Assembly (NCBI RefSeq): GCF_014648355.1
Contig: NZ_BMQY01000004.1
Coordinates: forward strand, 235,924-299,923
DNA length: 64,000 nucleotides
Source of the DNA: Couchioplanes azureus
GTDB taxonomy: Bacteria > Actinomycetota > Actinomycetes > Mycobacteriales > Micromonosporaceae
Direction of reading: 5' to 3'
Under the pieces are notes generated by a model. It did not search any database, was not told the DNA's origin, and saw only the letters and a program-made list of their open reading frames with translations. Below, one piece after another: positions 17,097 to 24,771 of this stretch. The number at the start of each line of letters is the position of its first letter. The first letter of the stretch is position 1. The position numbers were made by a program, and so were the translations under genes.

Positions 17097-18650
17097 GTGC
17101 CCCCGCCCGACTCCGACCGGACCCGCGCCGAGCTGGGCACCCTCCGTCCCGGGCTGGTCGAGGCGTACGACCGGGCGCTGCCCCGGGCCCGCGCGGAGAT
17201 TCTCGCCCGCCTGCTCGGGGCGCTGCACCGCGAACCGCTGCCCGGCGTCGCCGCCCGCGCGCCCGGCGCGGTCACCCTGGCCGGCGGCCGCGTCCTGACC
17301 CACCCGGCCGGGGCGGCGGCGCCGTTCGCGGTGCCGCCCGCCGGCCTCACCTGCCGGCTCACCCCCGGCGACGGTGCCCCCGGCACGGCACGCGTCGAGG
17401 AGATCACCGATCCGGCCGCGCTGGTCCGGGCGCTGGGCTGGGCGGCGAGCTTCCACGACGAGATCGCCAACAGTGTGGCGAACCTCGCCCTCGCGTACGC
17501 CGACCCGCCACCGCCCACGGCGGCGCCCCTGCTGGCGAGCGCGCCCGACCTGGCCACCGTGGAGCAGCTCGTCCTCGACGGGCACCCGCTGCACCCCTGC
17601 TGCCGCACCCGCGCCGGCATGGACGTCGCCGCGGTGCTGGCGTACGGCCCGGAACACCGGCCCACCCTGCGCCTGCGGCGGCTGCGGGTGCCCGCCGACC
17701 GCTGGTACGGCGACGGCCCCCCGCTCCTGCTCGCCCACCCGTGGCAGGCGGCGCACCTGCGCGACCGCCATCCCTACCTGCGCGACGACGGCGAGACCGG
17801 GCCCGTGCGCCCGCTGATGTCGCTGCGCACCGTCGCCGCCGCCGCCGGGCACGTCAAGACCGCGGTGGACGTACAGATGACCTCCGCCGTACGGACGGTC
17901 TCCCCCGCCGCCGTGCACAACGGCCCCCGGCTGTCCGCCCTGCTGCGCGACGTGACCGCCGGGCTGCCGCTGACCGTCCTGGCCGAGTACGGCGCAGGCG
18001 CGGTCCTGGTCGGCGGGCGCCCCGAGCGCCACCTCGCCCACCTGCGCCGCAACGCCCCGGCGACCGGCCCCGGCGAGACGGTCGTGCCGCTGGCCGCGCT
18101 CGCCGCCGCCGACCCGTACGACGGGCGGCCCCTGCTGTGGCACGCCGCCGCCGACCCGTACGCCTGGTGGCACGACCTCACCCACCTGCTGTTCCCGCCG
18201 CTGCTGGCGGTCCTCGACCGGGGTGTCGCGCTGGAGGCGCACGGGCAGAACACCCTGGTCGTGCTGCGCCACGGGCGTCCCGTCCGGATCGTCTACCGCG
18301 ACCTCGGCGGCGTCCGGGTCGGCGCCGAGCGCCTGCGCGCCGCGGGCTTCGACCCGCCGCCGCTGCGGGGCGAGCTGCCCAGCGACGACCCGGCCGTGCT
18401 GCGCACCAAGCTGGCCGCCGCGCTCGGCACGGTCACCGCTCAGCTGGTCGCCGTCGGCGCACGCGGCGGGGCCGATCCGGCGAAGCTGTGGGCGATCGCC
18501 GCCGCGGCGCTGGCCTCGGCCGGCACCGGCGACGCCGCGGCGATGCTCCGCGAGCCGCTGCCCGTGAAGGCGACCACGGCGATGCGCCTCGCCGCCGACC
18601 CGCTCGACGACCTGTGGACCCACCTCGACAACCCGATGGCGGCATCATGA
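17097..18650 (+). CDS. IucA/IucC family siderophore synthetase (first)
   Basis: NRPS-independent siderophore synthetase of about 517 aa that adenylates a carboxylate (citrate or a citrate adduct) and couples it to an amine or alcohol. Family motifs are present: DGHPLHPCCRTRAGM, KTAVDVQMTSAVRT with HNGPRLSALL, LEAHGQNTLVV and VYRDLGGVRV, plus a C-terminal ferric reductase-like region. The canonical Lys of HPxxKxR is Arg in this copy. I chose GTG 17097 (GGAGA ten bases upstream); ATG 17088 and GTG 17073 are alternatives. The stop overlaps the ATG of the second synthetase (ATGA), so the genes form a coupled operon. Confidence 0.9.
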   Translation: MPPPDSDRTRAELGTLRPGLVEAYDRALPRARAEILARLLGALHREPLPGVAARAPGAVTLAGGRVLTHPAGAAAPFAVPPAGLTCRLTPGDGAPGTARVEEITDPAALVRALGWAASFHDEIANSVANLALAYADPPPPTAAPLLASAPDLATVEQLVLDGHPLHPCCRTRAGMDVAAVLAYGPEHRPTLRLRRLRVPADRWYGDGPPLLLAHPWQAAHLRDRHPYLRDDGETGPVRPLMSLRTVAAAAGHVKTAVDVQMTSAVRTVSPAAVHNGPRLSALLRDVTAGLPLTVLAEYGAGAVLVGGRPERHLAHLRRNAPATGPGETVVPLAALAAADPYDGRPLLWHAAADPYAWWHDLTHLLFPPLLAVLDRGVALEAHGQNTLVVLRHGRPVRIVYRDLGGVRVGAERLRAAGFDPPPLRGELPSDDPAVLRTKLAAALGTVTAQLVAVGARGGADPAKLWAIAAAALASAGTGDAAAMLREPLPVKATTAMRLAADPLDDLWTHLDNPMAAS

Positions 18651-20263
18651 CACCTTCCGTGGCCGACCCCCTCGTCGCCGGCGCCGCCGACGCGGGCGCG
18701 TGTCTCGCGGTGCACGCCCCGCACCTGCGGGAAGCGTTCGCCGCGGCTCTGCCCGTCGCCGCCGACGTCGTCGGGCGCCGGCTGCGCGGCGCGCTGGTGC
18801 GCGAGGGCCTGGCGGCCGCCGCACCCGGCGACGAGGTGCACGCCTTCCGCCGCGTCGAGTACGCGCACGCCGGCGCCGGCGACCCGGCCGACCTGCTGCC
18901 GGCCGGGCTGCCCGGCAACGCCGCCGGGTTCGCCGCCGAGCTGCGCAACGCCGTGGTCAACCTGGCCATCGCCCTGGCCCGGCAGCAACCCGTCACGGCC
19001 GGCGGGGACCCCGACGCGCAGGCCGTGGCCGCCGAGCGGCTCGCCGTCGCCGGGCACAACCTGCACCCGTGCGGCCGGACCCGGCTCGGCTGGGACCCCG
19101 CCGACGTCCTCGCCCACGACCTGGAGGCCGGGCGGACCCGGGTCGGGTTCCTCGCCGTCCGCGACGACGCCCACCTCGGTGACGACCTCGGCAGCGCCCT
19201 GCGCGCCGCGTACCCGGGGCTGGCGGCCGCGCCGGCCGGATTCCGCCTGCAGCCCGTGCACGCCTGGCAGCGCGACACGGTCGTGCCCGCCCGCCACCGC
19301 GCCCTGCTCGCCGCCGGGGCCGTGCGGATCCTCGACGACGAGCTCGACGCGGTCCCCACCGCGGCGCTGCGCACCCTGCTGCTGCCCGCCGCGGCCGACG
19401 GCAGCCGCCGCTACCTCAAGCTCTCCCTCGACATCCAGGTCACCTCGACCCGGCGGGGGATCTCGGTGGCCAGCACCCGCAACGGCCCGGGCGTGTCGGC
19501 GCTGCTGCACCGCCTCGCCGCCGCGGACCCGGACGCCGACCGGCTGCTGCTGATGGCCGAGACCGGCGGCGCCGCGGTGCCGGCCGCGGGCCGCGACATG
19601 TCGGCGATCCTGCGCGACGGGCTCACCGGGCGGCTGCACCCGGGCGAGCAGGCCGTCGCCGGTGGCGCGCTGCCGGTGCTCGCCGCCGGCCTGGTCGCCA
19701 CGTTCGCCGCCACCACCGGGCGCCGCGACGACGCCGGGGCCGCGGCCGGCTTCCTCGACGCGTACGCGAGGCTGCTGCTGCCGCCGCTGCTGCGTCTCAC
19801 CGTGCGGGGCGTGGCCCTGGAGGCGCACCTGCAGAACTGCCTGCCCACCTTCGTGGCCGGCGTGCCGCACCGGCTGGCCGTCCGCGACTTCGCCGGGCTG
19901 CGCCTGCACCCGGGCCGGCTGGCCGCCGCGGGCCACGAGGTGCCGCTCTGGCCCGGCTCGGTGGTGGGCACCCGCGACGAGGGCGTGCTCCGCGCCAAGA
20001 TCGGATACACCGCCTTGCAGGCCCATCTCGGCGAGCTGGTGCTGCGGCTGGGCGAGTCGCACGGCCTGGCCGAGGACGCGGCCTGGCGCATCGTGCGCCG
20101 CGTCGTGGACGAGACCTACGACGCGCTCGGCGACGCCGGCCGCGCGGACCACGCCGCGTTCACCGCCCCGTTCGTGCCGCACAAGGCGCTGGTGCGGATG
20201 CGCCTGGCCGGCGCGGGCGACGAATACTTGCTCGTGGAGAATCCGCTGCATGCCGCCGCCTGA
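18647..20263 (+). CDS. IucA/IucC family siderophore synthetase (second)
   Basis: Second NIS synthetase, 538 aa, only distantly like the first. It has AGHNLHPCGRTRLGW, KLSLDIQVTSTRRG with RNGPGVSALLH, LEAHLQNCLPTF and VRDFAGLRLHP. Again Arg replaces the usual Lys of HPxxKxR. The pair probably performs two successive condensations, as in staphyloferrin-type pathways where two different synthetases act on two ends of citrate. ATG 18647 overlaps the previous stop by four bases, and the next gene begins inside its last codons at 20250, so synthesis of all three enzymes is coupled. Confidence 0.9.
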   Translation: MTPSVADPLVAGAADAGACLAVHAPHLREAFAAALPVAADVVGRRLRGALVREGLAAAAPGDEVHAFRRVEYAHAGAGDPADLLPAGLPGNAAGFAAELRNAVVNLAIALARQQPVTAGGDPDAQAVAAERLAVAGHNLHPCGRTRLGWDPADVLAHDLEAGRTRVGFLAVRDDAHLGDDLGSALRAAYPGLAAAPAGFRLQPVHAWQRDTVVPARHRALLAAGAVRILDDELDAVPTAALRTLLLPAAADGSRRYLKLSLDIQVTSTRRGISVASTRNGPGVSALLHRLAAADPDADRLLLMAETGGAAVPAAGRDMSAILRDGLTGRLHPGEQAVAGGALPVLAAGLVATFAATTGRRDDAGAAAGFLDAYARLLLPPLLRLTVRGVALEAHLQNCLPTFVAGVPHRLAVRDFAGLRLHPGRLAAAGHEVPLWPGSVVGTRDEGVLRAKIGYTALQAHLGELVLRLGESHGLAEDAAWRIVRRVVDETYDALGDAGRADHAAFTAPFVPHKALVRMRLAGAGDEYLLVENPLHAAA

Positions 20264-21395
20264 GCGGGTCCTCGCCGCGCTGCGCGAGCTGCCGTCGCCC
20301 GTCTGCGCCTACGTCTACGACCGCCGGTCGCTGCGCGAGCGGGCCGCCGCCGTGCGCGCCGCGCTGCCCTTCGCCACCCTGCTCTACGCGGTGAAGGCCA
20401 ACGGGCACCCGGAGGTCGTGCGGACCCTGGCGGAGGTCTGCGACGGCCTGGAGGTGGCCTCCGCGGGAGAGCTGGAGCTGGCCCGGGCCGCGGGTGCCCG
20501 GCGCATCGTGGTCGGCGGGCCCGGCAAGACCGACGCCGAGCTGGCCGCGGCGATCGCCGCCGGGGCGCAGGTCAACGTGGAGAGCGGCCACGAGCTGCTC
20601 CGGCTGGACCGCCTGGCCCGCGCCGCGGGGGTCGTCGTGAGCGCCTGCGTACGGGTCAACCGCGCCGGCGCCGCCCTGCCCGGCAGCCACGCCATGACCG
20701 GTGCGCCGACCCCGTTCGGCGTCGACGAGGCGCAGCTCGGCGAGGTGCTGGCACTGCCGCACGCGCACGTGGCGATCACCGGCTTCCACCTGCACGCGGT
20801 GTCGAACAACCTGGACGGCCCCGCGCACGCCCGCTTCCTCGCCGACGCGCTGGCATGGTCGGCCGGGGCCGCCCGCCGGTACGGCCTCACCCTGCGCACC
20901 GTCAACGCCGGCGGCGGTCTCGGCGTCGACCATGCCGGCGACGCCACCGTCGACCTGGCCGCCGTCGGCGCCGGCGTCACCGTGCCGCCCGGCGTGGAGC
21001 TGATCGTGGAGCCGGGCCGCATCCTCGCCGCCGACGCCGGCTGGTACGCCGCCGAGGTCCTCGACCTCAAGCACACCCACGGCCGCCGGTTCGCCGTCCT
21101 GCGCGGCGGCACCCACCACTTCCGGCTCCCCGCCGCCTGGGGCTACAGCCACCCGTTCACCGTGCTGCCCCGCGACCGGTGGCCGTACGACTGGCCGCGC
21201 CCGCGCTGGCGCGACGTCACGCTCGACGCGGCCGGCGAGCTCTGCACGCCGCGCGACGTGCTCGCCCGCGACCGGCACGTGGCCGAGCTGGCCGTCGGCG
21301 ACGTGCTGGTCTTCGCCCGCACCGGCGCGTACGGGTGGGACATCTCTCACGACCGGTTCCTGCGCCACCCGCCGCCGTCGTTCATCGTGGTCTGA
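20250..21395 (+). CDS. PLP-dependent decarboxylase (Orn/Lys/DAP type), siderophore operon
   Basis: 381-aa fold-type III PLP enzyme. The PLP lysine is in TLLYAVKANGHPEV. GFHLHAVSN and NAGGGLGVD bind the phosphate, EPGRILA follows, and GAYGWDIS near the C-terminus supplies the second active-site segment (usually GAY or CDS). Homologues in NIS operons, such as SbnH of the staphyloferrin B pathway, decarboxylate an amino-acid-citrate intermediate. Here it overlaps the second synthetase by 14 bases, which argues for the same role rather than lysA-type housekeeping. The exact substrate is not readable. Confidence 0.85.
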   Translation: MPPPERVLAALRELPSPVCAYVYDRRSLRERAAAVRAALPFATLLYAVKANGHPEVVRTLAEVCDGLEVASAGELELARAAGARRIVVGGPGKTDAELAAAIAAGAQVNVESGHELLRLDRLARAAGVVVSACVRVNRAGAALPGSHAMTGAPTPFGVDEAQLGEVLALPHAHVAITGFHLHAVSNNLDGPAHARFLADALAWSAGAARRYGLTLRTVNAGGGLGVDHAGDATVDLAAVGAGVTVPPGVELIVEPGRILAADAGWYAAEVLDLKHTHGRRFAVLRGGTHHFRLPAAWGYSHPFTVLPRDRWPYDWPRPRWRDVTLDAAGELCTPRDVLARDRHVAELAVGDVLVFARTGAYGWDISHDRFLRHPPPSFIVV

Positions 21396-21832
21396 TGGAC
21401 GTCACCCACCGACCCGCCGCCCGGATCGTCTGCCTCGACGCCGACGAGCGGGTGCTGCTGCTGCACTGGCGCGACCCGGTCGACGGGCACGAGATCTGGG
21501 AGCCGCCCGGCGGTGGCCTCGACCCCGGCGAGACGCACTGGCAGGCGGCCCGGCGCGAGCTGGCCGAGGAGACCGGCCTCGACCCGGCGGCCGTGCTGGA
21601 CCGCTGGGTCGAGGTGCCGCGCGACTTCGTCTGGAAGGGGCGGCGCTTCACCGGACCCGAGCGGTTCTTCCTGGCCCGCTTCGGCTCACCGCGACCCGCG
21701 CTGGGCCGCGGCGGGCTGCTGCCCGACGAGCAGGAGGTCCTGACCGGTCACGTCTGGCTGGACCTGGACGAGCTGCCCGGCCTGCCCGGGCTGGACCCGC
21801 CCGACCTGCCGGAGATCATCCGCCGGCTCTGA
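21395..21832 (+). CDS. NUDIX hydrolase
   Basis: 145-aa pyrophosphohydrolase. The NUDIX box is complete at about residues 37-59 (GGGLDPGETHWQAARRELAE then ETGL), with the metal-binding REXXEE glutamates. The start ATG overlaps the decarboxylase stop as TGATG, so it is translationally coupled to the siderophore genes. That may be accidental: the substrate (nucleotide sugar, oxidised nucleotide or NADH) is unknown and NUDIX proteins are not usual NIS components. Confidence 0.88.
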   Translation: MDVTHRPAARIVCLDADERVLLLHWRDPVDGHEIWEPPGGGLDPGETHWQAARRELAEETGLDPAAVLDRWVEVPRDFVWKGRRFTGPERFFLARFGSPRPALGRGGLLPDEQEVLTGHVWLDLDELPGLPGLDPPDLPEIIRRL

Positions 21833-21851
21833 CGCCCCGGGCCGGCGCCGG

Positions 21852-22514
21852 TCACGGCGCGGCCCGGAACTCGGCGCGCCACCGGGCCACCCGCGGGTCG
21901 TCCGGGTCGCCGAGGTGCTCCACGGACACCGGCGTGAGGCCGGCGCCGAAGGCGTCGATCTCACGCCGCGACAGCGGCCACGGCGGGCCCTCGGGCTCGG
22001 GCGTCGCGGCCGCCGCGATCACCAGCAGGGTCCCGCCGGGCGCCACCAGCGGCGCGACGGCGGCGATCGCCCGGCCGCGCAGCGGCTCCGGCAGGGCCTG
22101 CACGTTGTTGCTCTCCACGACCAGGTCGAAGCCGTGCCGCCAGGAGGCCGGCGGCTCGAGCAGGTCCGCCACGACGTAGCCGACCGGCGAGTCCGGATGC
22201 CGCTGCCGGGCGGTGCGCACCGCGGTGCCGGAGATGTCGAAGGCGGTCACCGCGAAGCCCAGCCCGGCCAGGAACTCGGCGTCGCGGCCGAGCCCGCACC
22301 CGACCACCAGGGCCCGGCGACCGCCCCCGGCGACGGCGCCGCGCCGGGCCCACTCCGCGAGGTACCGGCTGGGCTGCGGCACGTCCCAGGGCACCTCGGC
22401 CGCCCCGGCGCCGGCCTGCGCGTACAGCCGCTCGAACCAGCCGGTCGCATCGCCCGCGGCGAGCGACTCCGCGGCCAGGCGGACGACGTCCCGCCGGGGC
22501 CCGGGGGTGGTCAT
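21852..22514 (-). CDS. Class I SAM-dependent methyltransferase
   Basis: 220-aa methyltransferase. Motif I is ALVVGCGLGRDAEFLAGLG near residue 67, followed by VTAFDISGTAV, and a post-motif FDLVVESNNVQALP. It resembles thiopurine S-methyltransferase-like small-molecule methyltransferases. The substrate is unknown. Its start overlaps the peptide deformylase stop by four bases, so it is cotranscribed as the downstream gene. It converges with the NUDIX gene. Confidence 0.85.
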   Translation of the reverse strand: MTTPGPRRDVVRLAAESLAAGDATGWFERLYAQAGAGAAEVPWDVPQPSRYLAEWARRGAVAGGGRRALVVGCGLGRDAEFLAGLGFAVTAFDISGTAVRTARQRHPDSPVGYVVADLLEPPASWRHGFDLVVESNNVQALPEPLRGRAIAAVAPLVAPGGTLLVIAAAATPEPEGPPWPLSRREIDAFGAGLTPVSVEHLGDPDDPRVARWRAEFRAAP

Positions 22515-23005
22515 GCCGGCATGGGACGGGTGCGGCGCAACTCCCGCAGCGCCTGGCGGCGGGTGTCCCCGGTCAGGATGTCGATGTAGAGACGGCCGTC
22601 GAGGTGGTCGGTCTCGTGCTGCAGCGCGCGGGCCAGGAAGCCGGTGCCCGCGATGGTCAGCGGCTCGCCGTGCATGTCGAAGCCGGTCGCGGTGACCGCC
22701 ATCGCCCGCGGGGTGGCGAAGCCCATCCCGGGCAGCGACAGGCAGCCCTCCTCGTCGTCCTGCTCGCCCTCGAAGCCGGACAGGACCGGGTTGACGAGGT
22801 GACCCACCACGCCGTCCACGTGGTACGAGAAGACCCGCAGGCCGACCCCGATCTGCGGGGCCGCGACGCCGGCGCGGCCGGGCTCGCGCACGGTGTCCTC
22901 CAGGTCCGTGACCAGCCGGCGCAGGTCGTCATCGAAAACGGTCACAGGCTCGGCGGGAGTGCGCAGCACGGGATCGCCGAACATCCGGATGGGACGCACA
23001 GTCAT
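22511..23005 (-). CDS. def: Peptide deformylase
   Basis: Metal enzyme that removes the formyl group from nascent proteins. All three motifs are intact in 164 aa: GVAAPQIGVG, EEGCLSLPG (metal-ligand Cys) and QHETDHLDG (two His ligands and catalytic Glu). Length is normal. The gene is first in a two-gene operon with the methyltransferase. It stands apart from fmt, so it may be one of several deformylases in this genome. Confidence 0.95.
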   Translation of the reverse strand: MTVRPIRMFGDPVLRTPAEPVTVFDDDLRRLVTDLEDTVREPGRAGVAAPQIGVGLRVFSYHVDGVVGHLVNPVLSGFEGEQDDEEGCLSLPGMGFATPRAMAVTATGFDMHGEPLTIAGTGFLARALQHETDHLDGRLYIDILTGDTRRQALRELRRTRPMPA

Positions 23006-23046
23006 GCCCCAACCCTAACGATCCACTGTATGCACCGGAAGCCCCG

Positions 23047-24306
23047 TCACTCGTTACCGGAGCCGGGCCGTCCGCCCGCCAGCGCGGCCCGGATCGGGCC
23101 CGCCTTGGCGGCCGCCTCGTCCACCTCCGCGCCGGGGTCGCTGTCCCAGGTGATGCCTCCGCCGGCCCACAGGTGCACCCGGCCGCCGGCGACCGCGGCC
23201 GTGCGGATGGTCAGCCCCAGGTCCAGGTGGTCGGTGCCGACCCAGCCCAGGGCGCCCATGCTGACGCCGCGCCCGACCGGCTCCAGGGCGGCGATCACGT
23301 CCAGGGCGGCCAGCTTGGGTGCACCCGTCACCGAGCCGCCCGGGCACATCGCGCGCAGCAGCCCCGCCAGGCCGAGATCGGCCTCGATCGGCGCGGACAC
23401 CTGCGACTCGGCCTGCCAGAGGCCGGACCAGCGGCGCACGGCGAACAGCTCGTCCACCCGCACCGGGCCGACGCCGCCCAGCCGGGACAGGTCGTTGCGC
23501 TCCAGGTCGACGATCATCACGTGCTCGGCCCGCTCCTTGGCGGAGCCGAGCAGCTCCCGGCGGCCCTCCGGAGTGGCCGGGCGGGTGCCCTTGATGGGCC
23601 GCGTGACGACCCGGCCGCCGCGGACCTCCACCAGGGTCTCCGGCGAGGCCGTCGCGATCGCCCAGTCGCGCCCTGTCAGAATCCCGCCATACCGCGCTCC
23701 GGGCAATGTGGTTACCCGCTGTAGGGCCGGGCCCGGATCTCCCGTGTACGGCGCGCTCACATGGCCTACGACGTTCACCTGATAGACGTCCCCCCGGCGG
23801 ATCGCCGCACGGACCTGACGGACCGCGTGTGCGTGCTCCTCCCGGGTCCAGCTGTCCTCCCAGGGTCCCAGGGACCAGGCGGCCGGAGATGACTCGGAGT
23901 CACCGTTCGGCAGCGCCGGGAGGTCGTCCGGGGTGGGCTGCCCGCCGTCGGTGTGCCGGTACAGAACCGCTACCACGTCGGGGATTCCGGGAACCGGGCT
24001 CGGCCGCCCGGGCGCCCCGCCGGCCATCACCGAACCGGCCGCGGCCGACACGTACAGTGAAGAGCCGCAGGGGGTCCCGGCGCCGAACGGGTGAAAACCA
24101 CTGGCCGTTCGGCCCAATTTTCGCACCGGCAGTCCGTTGTCCTCCAGCCAAGCTGTCACAAGCTCAGCAGGGTCACCACCGTCACTCTGGGACCACTCGA
24201 ACCGGCATGACGGACGGTGACGGCGCTGGCAGGAGGCCGGAGAACCCGGTGGAACGGCTGGCGCCGCTGTCGCACAGTGGTCGTATCCGCGGCCACCGTG
24301 GAACAT
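23047..24306 (-). CDS. pabB: Aminodeoxychorismate synthase component I (PabB)
   Basis: Chorismate-utilising enzyme of folate synthesis. The catalytic half is clear: VYQVNVVGHVSAPY, TASPETLVEV, RPIKGTRPATPEGR, SAKERAEHVMIVDLERNDL, CPGGSVTGAPK and WAGGGITWDSDP. The N-terminal 150 residues are poorly recognisable and written in less GC-biased codons. The start is uncertain: ATG 24306 is listed, but GTG 24417 has a strong GGAGG five bases upstream and would add 37 residues while overlapping the promoter of the divergent DUF5999 gene. No pabA or pabC is adjacent. Anthranilate synthase is less likely given the short length. Confidence 0.85.
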   Translation of the reverse strand: MFHGGRGYDHCATAAPAVPPGSPASCQRRHRPSCRFEWSQSDGGDPAELVTAWLEDNGLPVRKLGRTASGFHPFGAGTPCGSSLYVSAAAGSVMAGGAPGRPSPVPGIPDVVAVLYRHTDGGQPTPDDLPALPNGDSESSPAAWSLGPWEDSWTREEHAHAVRQVRAAIRRGDVYQVNVVGHVSAPYTGDPGPALQRVTTLPGARYGGILTGRDWAIATASPETLVEVRGGRVVTRPIKGTRPATPEGRRELLGSAKERAEHVMIVDLERNDLSRLGGVGPVRVDELFAVRRWSGLWQAESQVSAPIEADLGLAGLLRAMCPGGSVTGAPKLAALDVIAALEPVGRGVSMGALGWVGTDHLDLGLTIRTAAVAGGRVHLWAGGGITWDSDPGAEVDEAAAKAGPIRAALAGGRPGSGNE

Positions 24307-24428
24307 CTGAACAGTGGATTCGCTCAATGGGGCACCGTCACTCGCTCCACCCGGACTCGTTCCGATGGGAGTAGTGTTCGCCACCGTTGATGTGAAGAAC
24401 GACACAACCCCCGACACGGAGACCTCCG

Positions 24429-24629
24429 ATGTGCCAGCACCAAACTCCCTGCCCCTCCGCTGAGGCCGTGGACCGCGAGGCGGCCCGCATCGTGGCGACC
24501 TTCCCCGAGCAGGGATGGAGCCTGCTCTGCAACGGCGTCATCCTCTTCGAGGACACCGGCGAGCTGCTGCCCGACGGCAGCAAGATCGAACCGCACCGCG
24601 GCCCGGCCCGCCACGCCCTCGCCGCCTGA
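24429..24629 (+). CDS. DUF5999 family small protein
   Basis: 66-aa protein of a family found across actinobacteria and lacking a known function. It begins MCQHQTPCPSAEAVDREAAR, with a Cys-X-His-X3-Cys arrangement that could bind metal, then CNGVILFEDTGELLPDG. In this family the genes are usually single and sit beside unrelated neighbours. The ATG is preceded by GGAGACC. This site lies in the imperfect palindrome GGAGACCTCC, whose other strand offers GGAGG to the possible upstream pabB start. Confidence 0.75.
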   Translation: MCQHQTPCPSAEAVDREAARIVATFPEQGWSLLCNGVILFEDTGELLPDGSKIEPHRGPARHALAA

Positions 24630-24656
24630 CCGGCCCCGCGGCACACCCGGGGCCGG
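24630..24656 (+). terminator. Terminator of the DUF5999 gene
   Basis: A 9-bp inverted repeat (CCGGCCCCG at 24630-24638, CGGGGCCGG at 24648-24656) starts right after the stop codon. No T-tract follows. The next 80 bases to gcvP are GC-rich without a gene. Confidence 0.65.
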
Positions 24657-24734
24657 CCCGGCCCCGCCGTGGCCCCGCCCGGCCGAACCGAGCGGCGCCA
24701 CGCGACACCCGCAGCGGTGTCCGGGCGCGACACC

Positions 24735-24755
24735 GGCCGGTGAACGCCACCGGCC
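24735..24755 (-). terminator. Terminator of gcvP
   Basis: An 8-bp inverted repeat (GGCCGGTG, loop of five, CACCGGCC) lies 17 bases beyond the gcvP stop on the minus strand, positioned to end the gcvP transcript. Confidence 0.6.
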
Positions 24756-24771
24756 CGGCGACCGCCCCCAC

